Below are positions 17,068 to 24,805 of a stretch of DNA of 64,000 nt, piece by piece. Where the stretch lies: NCBI RefSeq assembly GCF_000025265.1, contig NC_013739.1, positions 3,100,001 to 3,164,000 of the forward strand. Reading direction: 5' to 3'. The translations under genes and the position numbers were made by a program. The stretch's first letter is position 1, and every line of letters starts with the position of its first letter. The notes beneath the pieces were generated by a model, which ran no database searches, had not been told where the DNA came from, and saw nothing but the letters and a program-made list of their open reading frames with translations. Origin of the DNA: Conexibacter woesei DSM 14684 (GTDB taxonomy: Bacteria; Actinomycetota; Thermoleophilia; Solirubrobacterales; Solirubrobacteraceae).

Positions 17068-17748
17068 CTAGCCGAACGGGCCGCGCGCCCGCCGCTCCAG
17101 CGCGGCGGTGTCGAGCAGGGTCGTGCGGCCGCGCGTCAGCTCCAGCGTGCCGTGCGCCTGCTCCTCGCGCAGCACCTTGTTGACGGTCGCGCGCGAGGTG
17201 CCGGCGAGGCTCGCCAGCTCCTCCTGCGTCAGCGGGATCGAGGCGCCGCCCTCCTCGCCGTCGCCGCGGTACGCCGCCGCGACGTCGAGCAGCCGGCGGC
17301 GCACGCGCGTGTCGGCCGGCAGGTGGAGCGCCTCGACGAGCTGCTCGGACAGCCGCCGCACGCGCGCGGCGAGCAGCTGGGACAGCACGGCGTCGGTCTG
17401 CGGGCGCTCGCTGCGCAGGCGGCGGAAGTCGATCTCGTGGACGGACAGCGTCTCGGCCGGCTCCAGCGCCGCGATCGTCGCGCTGCGCGGGGCGTCGGGC
17501 GTCAGCAGCGCAAGCTCGCCGAACGAGTCGCCCGGCCCGACGACGTTGAGCGTCACGACATCGCCGAACTCGGTGCTCACGCGCACGGCGAAGCGACCTG
17601 AGCGGACGAGGTGCATGCAGTCGGCGGGGTCGCCGGCGTGGAAGACGACCTCGCCGGCGGCGAACGTTCGCCGGCGGCCGTGCGACAGCAGCTCGGCGAT
17701 CTCCTCGGGCGGCGCGCCGGCGAGCAGCGCAAACTCGGGACGTGACAT
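17068..17748 (-). CDS. Crp/Fnr-family transcriptional regulator
   Basis: 226 residues. Residues 10-120 form a cyclic-nucleotide-binding beta-roll (GEVVFHAGDPADCMHLVRSG; GDSFGELALLTPDAPRSATI). The FGELALL...RSATI pattern is that of the cAMP phosphate-binding cassette, with Glu and Arg/Ser present. The C-terminal winged helix has LTQEELASLAGTSRATVNKVLRE as recognition helix. No Cys cluster for an iron-sulfur centre is present, so it is Crp-like rather than Fnr-like. The CHASE2 cyclase at 13338 could supply its ligand. ATG at 17748 gives the usual N-terminus; longer frames add no homologous sequence. Confidence 0.93.
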   Translation of the reverse strand: MSRPEFALLAGAPPEEIAELLSHGRRRTFAAGEVVFHAGDPADCMHLVRSGRFAVRVSTEFGDVVTLNVVGPGDSFGELALLTPDAPRSATIAALEPAETLSVHEIDFRRLRSERPQTDAVLSQLLAARVRRLSEQLVEALHLPADTRVRRRLLDVAAAYRGDGEEGGASIPLTQEELASLAGTSRATVNKVLREEQAHGTLELTRGRTTLLDTAALERRARGPFG

Positions 17749-17785
17749 GTGCGGAACGCTACACGCGCCGGCGTACCATCGTGGG

Positions 17786-17980
17786 ATGGGACGCCTCGAC
17801 GAGCTGCGCGCCGAGCACCGCCGGCTGATCAACTCGATGGAGTTCGCCTACGCGATGGGCGCGCGCCGCTCGCTCGGCGCCCGCGACCCCCGCCTCGACG
17901 GGGTGGTCGCGCGGGTCGCCGAGCTGGAGCGGGAGATCGCCGCGCTGAGCGCGCGCGACGACGCGGACGAGCCCACCTAG
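17786..17980 (+). CDS. Small coiled-coil protein
   Basis: 64 residues: charged helix RLDELRAEHRRLINSMEFAYAMG, a short loop, then VVARVAELEREIAALSARDD. The second helix has a clear heptad pattern. No membrane segment or cysteine. It is divergent from the Crp-type gene (37 bases between starts) and its end overlaps the convergent dehydrogenase gene by 4 bases. I do not recognise a family. The coding bias and compact fit between real genes support it as a true gene. Confidence 0.65.
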   Translation: MGRLDELRAEHRRLINSMEFAYAMGARRSLGARDPRLDGVVARVAELEREIAALSARDDADEPT

Positions 17981-19197
17981 GCCGGGATCAGCCCGTTCGG
18001 GTCGAGGACGAACTTCTTCGCCGCTCCTCTGTCGAAGTCTCTGTAGCCCTGCGGCGCGTCGTCGAGCGTGATCACCGTCGCGTTGACCGCTCTGGCGATC
18101 TGGCAGCGGTCGCCGAGGATCGCCTCCATCAGCTCGCGGTTGTATCTCATCACCGGGCACTGGCCGGTCGTGAAGACGTGCGACTTCGCCCAGCCGAGCC
18201 CGATCCGGATCGACAGCGAGCCCTCCTTCGCCGCGTCCGTGTGCGCGCCCGGGTCGCCGGTCACGTAGAGGCCCGGGATGCCGAGCGCGCCGCCCGCGCG
18301 CGTCAGTCCCATCAGCGAGTTCAGCACCGTCGCGGGCAGCTCCTCGCTCGCGTGCTCGCCGTGGCCGCGCGCCTCGAAGCCGACGGCGTCGACGCCGCAG
18401 TCGACCTCCGGCACGCCGAGCAGCTGCTCGATCTGCTCGCCGGGGTCTCCTCTGGAGACGTCGATCGTCTCGCAGCCGAAGCTCTTCGCCTGCGCCAGCC
18501 GCTCCGGGATCAGGTCGCCGACGATCACGACCGCGGCACCGAGCAGCTGCGCGCCGTGCGCCGCCGCCAACCCGACCGGGCCGCCGCCCGCGATGTAGAC
18601 CGTGCTGCCGGTCGTCACGCCCGCCGTGACGCAGCCGTGGTACCCCGTCGGGAAGATGTCCGACAGCATCGTGAGGTCGAGGATCTTCGCCAGCGCCTGC
18701 TCCTTGTCACGGAACTTGAGGCAGTTGAAGTCGGCATAGGGGACCATCACGTAGCGCGCCTGCCCGCCGGGCCAGCCGCCCATGTCGACGTAGCCGTACG
18801 CTGCCCCCGGCCGCGCCGGGTTGGTGTTGAGGCAGATGCCGGTCTTGCGCTCCTTGCAGTTGCGGCAGCGCCCGCAGGCGATGTTGAACGGGACGGATAC
18901 GAGGTCGCCCTCGTCGATGTACTCGACGTCGCGGCCTCTCTCGATCACCTCGCCGGTGATCTCGTGCCCGAGGATCAGCCCCTCGGGCGCCGTCGTGCGG
19001 CCGCGCACCATGTGCTGGTCGCTGCCGCAGATGTTGGTCGAGACGATCCGCAGGATCACGCCGTGGTTGCACTCGCGCCCGACGCTGTCTGGATGGACTC
19101 CGGGGCCGTCTCTGAGCACGAAGCTCGGGTAGTCGGTCGTCTGGACCTCGACCGTGCCGGGACCCATGTAGACGACGCCTCTGTTGGTGTCGGCCAT
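17977..19197 (-). CDS. fdhA: Glutathione-independent formaldehyde dehydrogenase (zinc alcohol dehydrogenase family)
   Basis: 406 residues, close to the Pseudomonas putida enzyme in length and motifs. It oxidises formaldehyde to formate with tightly bound NAD and needs no thiol cofactor. Catalytic zinc ligands are Cys57 (NICGSD) and His78 (GHEITG). The structural zinc site is Cys108, 111, 114 and 122 in CGRCRNC...GIC. The NAD fold is VYIAGGGPVGLAAAHGA. The long loop with VDAVGFEARGHG marks this subgroup rather than ordinary alcohol dehydrogenases. AGGAG precedes the ATG. It stands alone; no other C1-metabolism gene is seen nearby, so a detoxification role is likely. Confidence 0.93.
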   Translation of the reverse strand: MADTNRGVVYMGPGTVEVQTTDYPSFVLRDGPGVHPDSVGRECNHGVILRIVSTNICGSDQHMVRGRTTAPEGLILGHEITGEVIERGRDVEYIDEGDLVSVPFNIACGRCRNCKERKTGICLNTNPARPGAAYGYVDMGGWPGGQARYVMVPYADFNCLKFRDKEQALAKILDLTMLSDIFPTGYHGCVTAGVTTGSTVYIAGGGPVGLAAAHGAQLLGAAVVIVGDLIPERLAQAKSFGCETIDVSRGDPGEQIEQLLGVPEVDCGVDAVGFEARGHGEHASEELPATVLNSLMGLTRAGGALGIPGLYVTGDPGAHTDAAKEGSLSIRIGLGWAKSHVFTTGQCPVMRYNRELMEAILGDRCQIARAVNATVITLDDAPQGYRDFDRGAAKKFVLDPNGLIPA

Positions 19198-19276
19198 GTC
19201 GCTCCTCGCAAGCTTGCGGTGGTCACCCCACCACTGCCCAGCCTGCGCGAGTTGAAGCGGAGAGTTCGGTGAGAAG

Positions 19277-21187
19277 TCAGGCCGCGGTCTGCTCGTCCCA
19301 GTCGCGGTAGAGCTGCCAGTAGCGGCCCTCCGCGGCGATCAGCTCGTCGTGCGTGCCCTGCTCGACGATCCGGCCGTGCTCCAGCACGACGATCAGGCCG
19401 GCGTGCTGGATCGTCGAGAGGCGGTGCGCGATCACGACCGCCGTGCGGCCGGCGAGCAGGCGGCGCATGCCGTGCTCGATCCGCGCCTCGGTGTGGATGT
19501 CGATGTTCGAGGTCGCCTCGTCGAGCACCAGCACACGCGGATCGGCGATCAGCGCGCGGGCGAACGCGATCAGCTGGCGCTGGCCGGCGGACAGCTGCGC
19601 GCCGCGCTCGCCGACCTCGGTCTCGTAGCCGCTCTCCAGCTCGGAGACGAAGACGTCGGCGCCGACCGCGCGGGCGGCGGCGACGATCTCGTCGTCGGTC
19701 GCGTCCGGGCGACCGAACGCGATGTTGTCGGCGATCGTGCCGCTGAAGAGGAAGCCTTCCTGCGGCACGATCCCCATCTGCCCGCGCAGCGAGTGGGAGG
19801 TGACGTCGCGCAGGTCGTGCCCGTCGACGCGAACGCTGCCCTCGGTCGGGTCGTAGAAGCGTGCGACGAGCTTGGCGAAGGTCGACTTGCCGGCGCCGGT
19901 CTCGCCGACGAGCGCGACCGTCTGGCCCGGCGGCACGTGCAGGTCGACGTCCCGCAGCGCCCAGGCGCCGTCGGCGTCGTCCGCGCCGCCGTATCTGAAC
20001 GAGACGCCGTCGAAGCGCAGGTCGCCTCTGATCTGCGGCAGCTCGAGCGCGCCCGGCTTGTCGGTCAGCTCCGGCTCCTCGTCGAGCAGCTCGAAGATCT
20101 TGTCGAGCGCGGCCATGCCCGACTGGTAGGTCGTGTAGAGCTGGGAGAGCTGCTGGATCGGGTCGAAGAAGTTGTTCAGCGCGGCGATGAAGCCGAACAC
20201 GACGCCGGTCGAGGTGTTGCCCTCGATCACCTGGATGCCGCCGATGATCAGGATCGCGGTCGTCACCAGCGCCGACAGCAGCTCGACGGCGGGGAAGTAC
20301 GACGCGTTGAGGTAGACCGTCGTCATGTTCGCGTCGCGGTTGGCCTCGTTCAGCTCGTCGAAGCGGTCGAGGTGGCGGCGCTCCTGGCCGAAGCTGCGGA
20401 CGACGCGGATCCCCGACAGCGTCTCCTGCAGGTAGCCGGTGATCGCGGCGATCCGCTCGCGCGTGCGGCGGAACGCGTCGGCGGAGGCGATCCGGAAGGC
20501 GAGTGCGGCGAGCGCCAGGAGGGGGATCGCGAGGAACGTGTAGAGCGCCAGCTCGACGTCGAAGATCAGCAGCGTCACGACGACGCCGAGCAGCATCAGC
20601 GTCGATTGGAACAGCGTCGTGATGCCGTCGGAGACGAGCGAGTCGAGCGCCTGCACGTCGTTGGTCATGCGCGAGATCACGACGCCGGCGCGGTTGCGCG
20701 AGTAGAAGCCGAGCGACAGCGACTGGATGTGCTGGAACAGCTGGATCCGCAGGTCCTGCAGCGCGCGCTGGCCGACCCAGCCGGTCATGTACGTCTGCAG
20801 GTACGTCGCGCCCCAGTAGACGAGCGCGGAGATCACGAAGCCGACGACGATCCAGTCGAGCGCGGCGACGTCTCTCTTGCGGATCCCCTCGTCGATCGCG
20901 AGCTTGGCGAGCGGCGCAGGCGCGAGTGCGGCGCCGGTCGCGAGGAAGAGGCCGAGGAACATCAGCGCGACGCGGCCGCGGTAGGGCCGCAGCAGCACCA
21001 GCAGCCCGCGCAGCTTGCGGCCGCGGCCGGAGGTCTGGCGCAGGCGGCGGCGCAGGTCGGCGAGGCGGTCGGCCTCGCTGCCGGCGGTCGTCTCCTTGCC
21101 GGGCCCGCCGGTCGAGAGCGCGCTCGCGCCCTCCTCGTAGCGGCGCTCGTCCGTTCTGCGCGTGTCGGTCCCGCGGTCGATGCTCAT
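19277..21187 (-). CDS. ABC exporter half-transporter, subunit with intact catalytic Glu
   Basis: 636 residues. About 85 polar residues precede six membrane segments (LRPYRGRVALMFLGLFLATG onward), and a nucleotide-binding domain fills the last 240. Walker A is GETGAGKST and Walker B RVLVLDEATSNID with the catalytic Glu. The signature motif is LSAGQ, a departure from LSGGQ. Its ATG overlaps the stop of the upstream gene for another half-transporter, so the two form a heterodimer of the TM287/288 or BmrCD kind, exporting drugs or lipids. This subunit supplies the altered signature for the weak ATP site made with its partner. Confidence 0.93.
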   Translation of the reverse strand: MSIDRGTDTRRTDERRYEEGASALSTGGPGKETTAGSEADRLADLRRRLRQTSGRGRKLRGLLVLLRPYRGRVALMFLGLFLATGAALAPAPLAKLAIDEGIRKRDVAALDWIVVGFVISALVYWGATYLQTYMTGWVGQRALQDLRIQLFQHIQSLSLGFYSRNRAGVVISRMTNDVQALDSLVSDGITTLFQSTLMLLGVVVTLLIFDVELALYTFLAIPLLALAALAFRIASADAFRRTRERIAAITGYLQETLSGIRVVRSFGQERRHLDRFDELNEANRDANMTTVYLNASYFPAVELLSALVTTAILIIGGIQVIEGNTSTGVVFGFIAALNNFFDPIQQLSQLYTTYQSGMAALDKIFELLDEEPELTDKPGALELPQIRGDLRFDGVSFRYGGADDADGAWALRDVDLHVPPGQTVALVGETGAGKSTFAKLVARFYDPTEGSVRVDGHDLRDVTSHSLRGQMGIVPQEGFLFSGTIADNIAFGRPDATDDEIVAAARAVGADVFVSELESGYETEVGERGAQLSAGQRQLIAFARALIADPRVLVLDEATSNIDIHTEARIEHGMRRLLAGRTAVVIAHRLSTIQHAGLIVVLEHGRIVEQGTHDELIAAEGRYWQLYRDWDEQTAA

Positions 21188-22932
21188 CAGCCGACCGCCT
21201 CCCTCGGCATGCTGCGGCCGCCGGCGGCCTCGGCGATCTCGGCGTACAGCTCGTTGTCGTCGAGCAGCTCGTCGTGTCCGCCGCGCGCGACGATCCGCCC
21301 GTGCTCCAGCACGACGATGTCGTCCGCGAGCGAGATGGTGGAGAGACGGTGGGCGATCACGAACGTCGTGCGGCCGGCCATCACCTCGCGCAGGGCCTCC
21401 TTGATCTCCTGCTCGGTCGACGCGTCGACCGCGGAGGTCGCGTCGTCGAGCACGAGGATGCGCGGGTTCGCCAGCAGCGCGCGGGCGATCGCGATCCGCT
21501 GGCGTTGGCCGCCGGAGAGCGTCAGCCCGCGCTCGCCGATCATCGTGTCGTAGCCGTCGGGCAGCTCGCCGACGAACTCCTCCGCGCGGGCGCGCCGGGC
21601 GGCCAGCTCGACCTCCTCGCGGGTCGCCTCGGGGCGCGCGTAGGCGATGTTGTCGTGGACGGTCGCGGAGAACAGGAACGGGTCGTCGTTGACGACTGCG
21701 ATCTCGTGGCGCAGCGAGCGCGGGTCGACGTCTCTCACGTTCGCGCCGTCGATCAGGACCTCGCCGGCGGTCGCGTCGTAGAGGCGAGGGAGGAGGCTGA
21801 CGAGCGCGGTCTTGCCCGACCCGGTGCCGCCGACGAGCGCGACGGTGCTGCCGGCCTCGACGGTCAGGTCGACGTCGTCGAGCGCCTGCTGTCTGGAGCC
21901 CTCGAACGTGAGCGAGACGCCGCGCAGCTCGACGCGCCCTGCGCCGGCGGGCAGCGGCGGCGCGTTCTCCGGCACGCTCATCGCCGGGGCGCGGTCGAGC
22001 AGCTGGAAGATACGGGCGCCGGAAGCGGTCGCGCGCTGTGCGGAGCCGAGCATGTAGCCGAGCATCCGCATCGGGCCGATCAGCATCAGCAGGTACGCGT
22101 AGAAGGCGGTGAACTCGCCGACCGTGAGCGTGCCGTCGATCACCGCGCGCCCGCCGACGAAGAGGATCGCGGCGAGGCCGATGTTCGGCAGGAAGCCGAT
22201 GAACGGCGCGTAGAACGCCTGCAGCCGCGTCGCGATCATCGACTGCTCGAAGACGCGCCCGACGCGGTGGTCGAAGCGGCCGAGCTGGCGCTCCTCGCGT
22301 GCGAACGCCTTCACGACGCGCACGCCGGAGACGTTCTCCTCCGCCTCGGCGGTCAGCTCGGCGACGCGCTGCTGGACCTCCTGCATCGCGGGCCGGGAGC
22401 GGCGGCCGAAGCGGAACGCGACGAGCACGACGAACGGGACGGGCGCGAGCGCGATCGCCGCCAGCTCGGGCCGCAGCAGGAACATTGCGATGCCGGCGAG
22501 CACGATCGTGAAGAGCGCCTGCCCGATGAAGATCAGCCCGTAGCCGAGGAAGAAGCGGACGGCCTGCAAGTCGACGGTCACGCGCGACATCAGCTGGCCG
22601 GTCTGCTGGTGGTCGAAGAACCCCAGCTCGAGCGACTGCAGGTGCGCGTAGAGCCGCTGGCGGAGGTCGACCTCGACGCCGAGCGAGACGCGCCCGGCGA
22701 CGAGGCGCCGCCCGACGCTGAGCGCGAGCCGCAGCAGTCCGGCGACCGCGACGACGATCGCGAGCATCCAGAGGTCGTTGCGATCGCCGCGGCGGGTCGC
22801 GTCGATCGCGCGGCCGGTCAGCCACGGGATCGCGACCGTCGCCGCCATCGCCGCCGCCGCGAGCGCGAACGAAAAGACGACGCCCGTGCGATACGGGCGA
22901 AGGAAACCGAGCAGGCGGCGAAACGTCGACAT
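21187..22932 (-). CDS. ABC exporter half-transporter, subunit with degenerate Walker B
   Basis: 581 residues: six membrane segments starting at LRPYRTGVVFSFALAAAAM, then an ATPase domain with Walker A GGTGSGKTA and signature [15 protein letters not shown]. Walker B is RILVLDDATSAVD, where Asp replaces the catalytic Glu. That substitution is the hallmark of the non-hydrolysing site of heterodimeric exporters. The gene starts with ATG at 22932, only about 10 bases from a TATACT element on the same strand, so the message may be nearly leaderless. It is divergent from the Cys-rich miniprotein gene. Confidence 0.93.
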   Translation of the reverse strand: MSTFRRLLGFLRPYRTGVVFSFALAAAAMAATVAIPWLTGRAIDATRRGDRNDLWMLAIVVAVAGLLRLALSVGRRLVAGRVSLGVEVDLRQRLYAHLQSLELGFFDHQQTGQLMSRVTVDLQAVRFFLGYGLIFIGQALFTIVLAGIAMFLLRPELAAIALAPVPFVVLVAFRFGRRSRPAMQEVQQRVAELTAEAEENVSGVRVVKAFAREERQLGRFDHRVGRVFEQSMIATRLQAFYAPFIGFLPNIGLAAILFVGGRAVIDGTLTVGEFTAFYAYLLMLIGPMRMLGYMLGSAQRATASGARIFQLLDRAPAMSVPENAPPLPAGAGRVELRGVSLTFEGSRQQALDDVDLTVEAGSTVALVGGTGSGKTALVSLLPRLYDATAGEVLIDGANVRDVDPRSLRHEIAVVNDDPFLFSATVHDNIAYARPEATREEVELAARRARAEEFVGELPDGYDTMIGERGLTLSGGQRQRIAIARALLANPRILVLDDATSAVDASTEQEIKEALREVMAGRTTFVIAHRLSTISLADDIVVLEHGRIVARGGHDELLDDNELYAEIAEAAGGRSMPREAVG

Positions 22933-22949
22933 ACTTCAAAAAGTATAGT
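22931..22949. promoter_or_regulatory. Overlapping divergent -10 elements and dyad
   Basis: ATACTT-CAAA-AAGTAT (22931-22946) is a perfect dyad that touches the exporter start codon. TATAGT at 22944-22949 is a -10 for the plus-strand miniprotein (ATG at 22957). The complement of 22942-22947 is TATACT, a -10 for the minus-strand exporter (ATG at 22932). The two -10 boxes share four base pairs, and both messages would begin at or next to the start codon. Confidence 0.55.
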
Positions 22950-22956
22950 GGCGCCG

Positions 22957-23157
22957 ATGAGTGCGCCTCTTGTCGTCGGCCTGTGCGACACCTGCCGTTT
23001 TCAGAGAGTCGTGCGCAACACGCGCGGATCGGTCTTCTCGCTCTGCATGCGGTCGAAGGAGGACCCGGCCTACCCGCGCTACCCGCGCATCCCGGTGCTC
23101 GCGTGCGGCGGGTTCGAAGAGCGGCGTGGGGAGGTCGCGGAGCAGCATGGCGACTGA
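22957..23157 (+). CDS. Cys-rich miniprotein, probable small zinc-binding protein
   Basis: 66 residues with cysteines in GLCDTCRFQRVV (CxxC), FSLCMRSKED and VLACGGFEE. The four cysteines could hold one zinc or iron atom. The strands between them are hydrophobic and aromatic (YPRYPRIPVLACGGFE), typical of a rubredoxin/zinc-ribbon-sized fold. It is divergent from the ABC exporter and may share its control. I do not recognise a named family. No Shine-Dalgarno is present; a -10 box ends 7 bases before the ATG, so the transcript is likely leaderless. Confidence 0.8.
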   Translation: MSAPLVVGLCDTCRFQRVVRNTRGSVFSLCMRSKEDPAYPRYPRIPVLACGGFEERRGEVAEQHGD

Positions 23158-23163
23158 CCCTAC

Positions 23164-23185
23164 GACTTCAAGCATGGTTGAAGTC
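23164..23185. terminator. Bidirectional terminator
   Basis: GACTTCAA-GCATGG-TTGAAGTC, a perfect 8-bp stem and 6-base loop, lies between the stop of the Cys-rich miniprotein (+, 23157) and the stop of the first protease gene (-, 23217). Confidence 0.65.
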
Positions 23186-23216
23186 AAGGGCAGATCGCCC
23201 GGCGGTGGGCGCGACC

Positions 23217-24515
23217 TCAGCCGGCGTTGCGCGCGGTGTACTTCGTGACGATCCGCTCGGTCGCCCCGCCGCGCCTGCGCCAGCTGAGGCGGACGCTGCC
23301 GCTGAGTCTGCGGCCGGAGACCGTGCCGCGCACCAGCGCGCGTCTGCCGCGTGCGTCTCGCAGCGTCACGGAGAAGCTGCGCGCGGAGCGGCCCGGCGTG
23401 GTGGAGCGGCCCGATCTGCGCGTCTGCGTCGTCGAGCTGAACATCCCGGTCGTGGCGCCGCGCGAGCCGCTCACGCGGTAGCCGACGCGGACGCGGAGGG
23501 GGCTGCCCGACGCGAGCTCGACGCTGATCGCCTGCCGCTGGCGCGTTCTCCCCCGGTAGGTGGCGTCGCTGCTGGCGGCGCGGGCGCGCATCGCGGGCGA
23601 GCCGCCACGCGGCTGCGTCCCGCCGGCGACCGCGGCGGTCCCGATCCCGGAGCTGGCCGCCGCGGGCGGGCCGAGCTGCGGCGCTGCGGCGATCTGGCCC
23701 GTGATCCAGCCGGAGAGGGCGCTGATGCGAGCGAACGCCTGCGGGACGCGCGCGTCGCACGTCGTGCTGCCCCAACTCGTGACGGCGACCTGGACGTCGG
23801 TGCCGTCGGGGCGGCGGACGAGCAGCGGGCCGCCGCTGTCGCCGAGGCAGGTCGAGCCCGCGTAGGCGGGCTCGTCGGCGGCGCAGAGCATCGTCACGGC
23901 GTCGTAGCGCTCACCGAGCAGGCGACCGCACGCGTCGTCGGTGAACACGGTCGTCGGAGCGGTCATCAAGACCGGGGAGGGCGTCGAGTCCTGACCTGAC
24001 GTCGCGCCCCAGCCGGCTATCGTCGCGCGGGTTCCGGGGGCCGCGTCGGACGCTGCGCCGAGCGCGAGTGGCGGCGCGTCGACCGACGCCGACAGCAGCA
24101 CGAGCGCGACGTCGGCGCGGACCGCGGCACGGTCGTAACCGGGGTGGACGACGATGCGGCTGACGCCGACCTGCTGGCCGCCGGACGCGTCGTCGGGCAC
24201 GAGCCGGCCGGTGGTGACCTGCACGCCGTCGGCGGGCACGATGTTGCCGGCGGAGTCGGTGACGCAGTGCGCGGCGGTCAGCACGACGGCGGGAGCGACG
24301 ACCGTCCCGCTGCACGCGACGGCCGAGTCGGAGGACTTCTGGATCGTCAGATACGCGAGCGACGTGAACGGCGCGCCGGCCTGCGCCTGGGTCCCGCCGG
24401 CAACGCGCAACGTGGCGCCGCCGCGTTCAGCCGCAAACGCGGCGCTGGGGAGGGCGAAGAGGGCGGTGAGGGCGAGCGCCGTAGCGAAGAGGCGCGTCGT
24501 TGGCGTCCAGTTCAT
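23217..24515 (-). CDS. Secreted S1-family serine protease (copy 1) with C-terminal domain
   Basis: 432 residues. A signal peptide (TTRLFATALALTALFALPSAAFA) is followed by RVAGG, matching the mature N-terminus of chymotrypsin-fold enzymes. The triad is complete: His in LTAAHCV, Asp in RADVALVLL, Ser in CLGDSGGP. The residue six before the catalytic Ser (S1 pocket bottom) is Ser, not Asp, so specificity should be chymotrypsin- or elastase-like. After a Pro/Ala linker comes a domain of about 115 residues (YRGRTRQRQAISVEL...) shared with the next two proteases; here the two cysteines found in the others are absent. A perfect palindrome lies just upstream. Confidence 0.92.
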   Translation of the reverse strand: MNWTPTTRLFATALALTALFALPSAAFAAERGGATLRVAGGTQAQAGAPFTSLAYLTIQKSSDSAVACSGTVVAPAVVLTAAHCVTDSAGNIVPADGVQVTTGRLVPDDASGGQQVGVSRIVVHPGYDRAAVRADVALVLLSASVDAPPLALGAASDAAPGTRATIAGWGATSGQDSTPSPVLMTAPTTVFTDDACGRLLGERYDAVTMLCAADEPAYAGSTCLGDSGGPLLVRRPDGTDVQVAVTSWGSTTCDARVPQAFARISALSGWITGQIAAAPQLGPPAAASSGIGTAAVAGGTQPRGGSPAMRARAASSDATYRGRTRQRQAISVELASGSPLRVRVGYRVSGSRGATTGMFSSTTQTRRSGRSTTPGRSARSFSVTLRDARGRRALVRGTVSGRRLSGSVRLSWRRRGGATERIVTKYTARNAG

Positions 24516-24536
24516 GGTTGAAAATGATCGGCAGAA

Positions 24537-24565
24537 AAGCGTTTTTGCTTCAAGCAAAAACGCTT
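24537..24565. promoter_or_regulatory. 29-bp perfect palindrome upstream of protease copy 1
   Basis: AAGCGTTTTTGCTT and AAGCAAAAACGCTT are perfect inverted arms of 14 bases around one central base. It ends 22 bases before the protease ATG on the minus strand. It could be a terminator for the upstream protease transcript (the minus strand continues with TTTTC) or an operator or 5' hairpin for copy 1. It is strikingly AT-rich for this chromosome. Confidence 0.6.
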
Positions 24566-24629
24566 ACCCTGGCGCGTTGGCCCTCAAGTCCGTGCGTCAT
24601 CCACCGGAATCACACATAATGGATCAGTC

Positions 24630-24762
24630 GGTTGAACGTGTGGCGCGTCGGCGCTGGTCGGCCAGTTCGACCGGTTGGACACATGGCGCGCGGGCGCTGT
24701 GCCGAACGGCTCGATCCGGTTGGGCGATGGCACGTCGGCGCTGTGCGGGCGGCATCTCGGCC
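24630..24762. repeat. Degenerate 43-45 bp tandem repeat, three copies
   Basis: Copies begin at 24630, 24673 and 24718 with GGTTG, and each contains a GGC-RCG-GGCGCTG core about 12-28 bases in; a weaker fourth copy may start at 24763. The stretch fills most of the 290-base gap between protease genes 1 and 2. A minus-strand frame of 72 codons runs through it, but the repeat lengths are not all multiples of three, so I read it as non-coding. Confidence 0.5.
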
Positions 24763-24805
24763 GGTCGGCGGGTGCGCGGCGGCGGCAGGCGGCCAGCCGC
24801 ACGGC

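Noticed and set aside
24584-24802. 72-codon minus-strand frame in the gap between protease copies 1 and 2
   Set aside because: No ribosome binding site, no homology, and it runs through repeats whose lengths break the frame.
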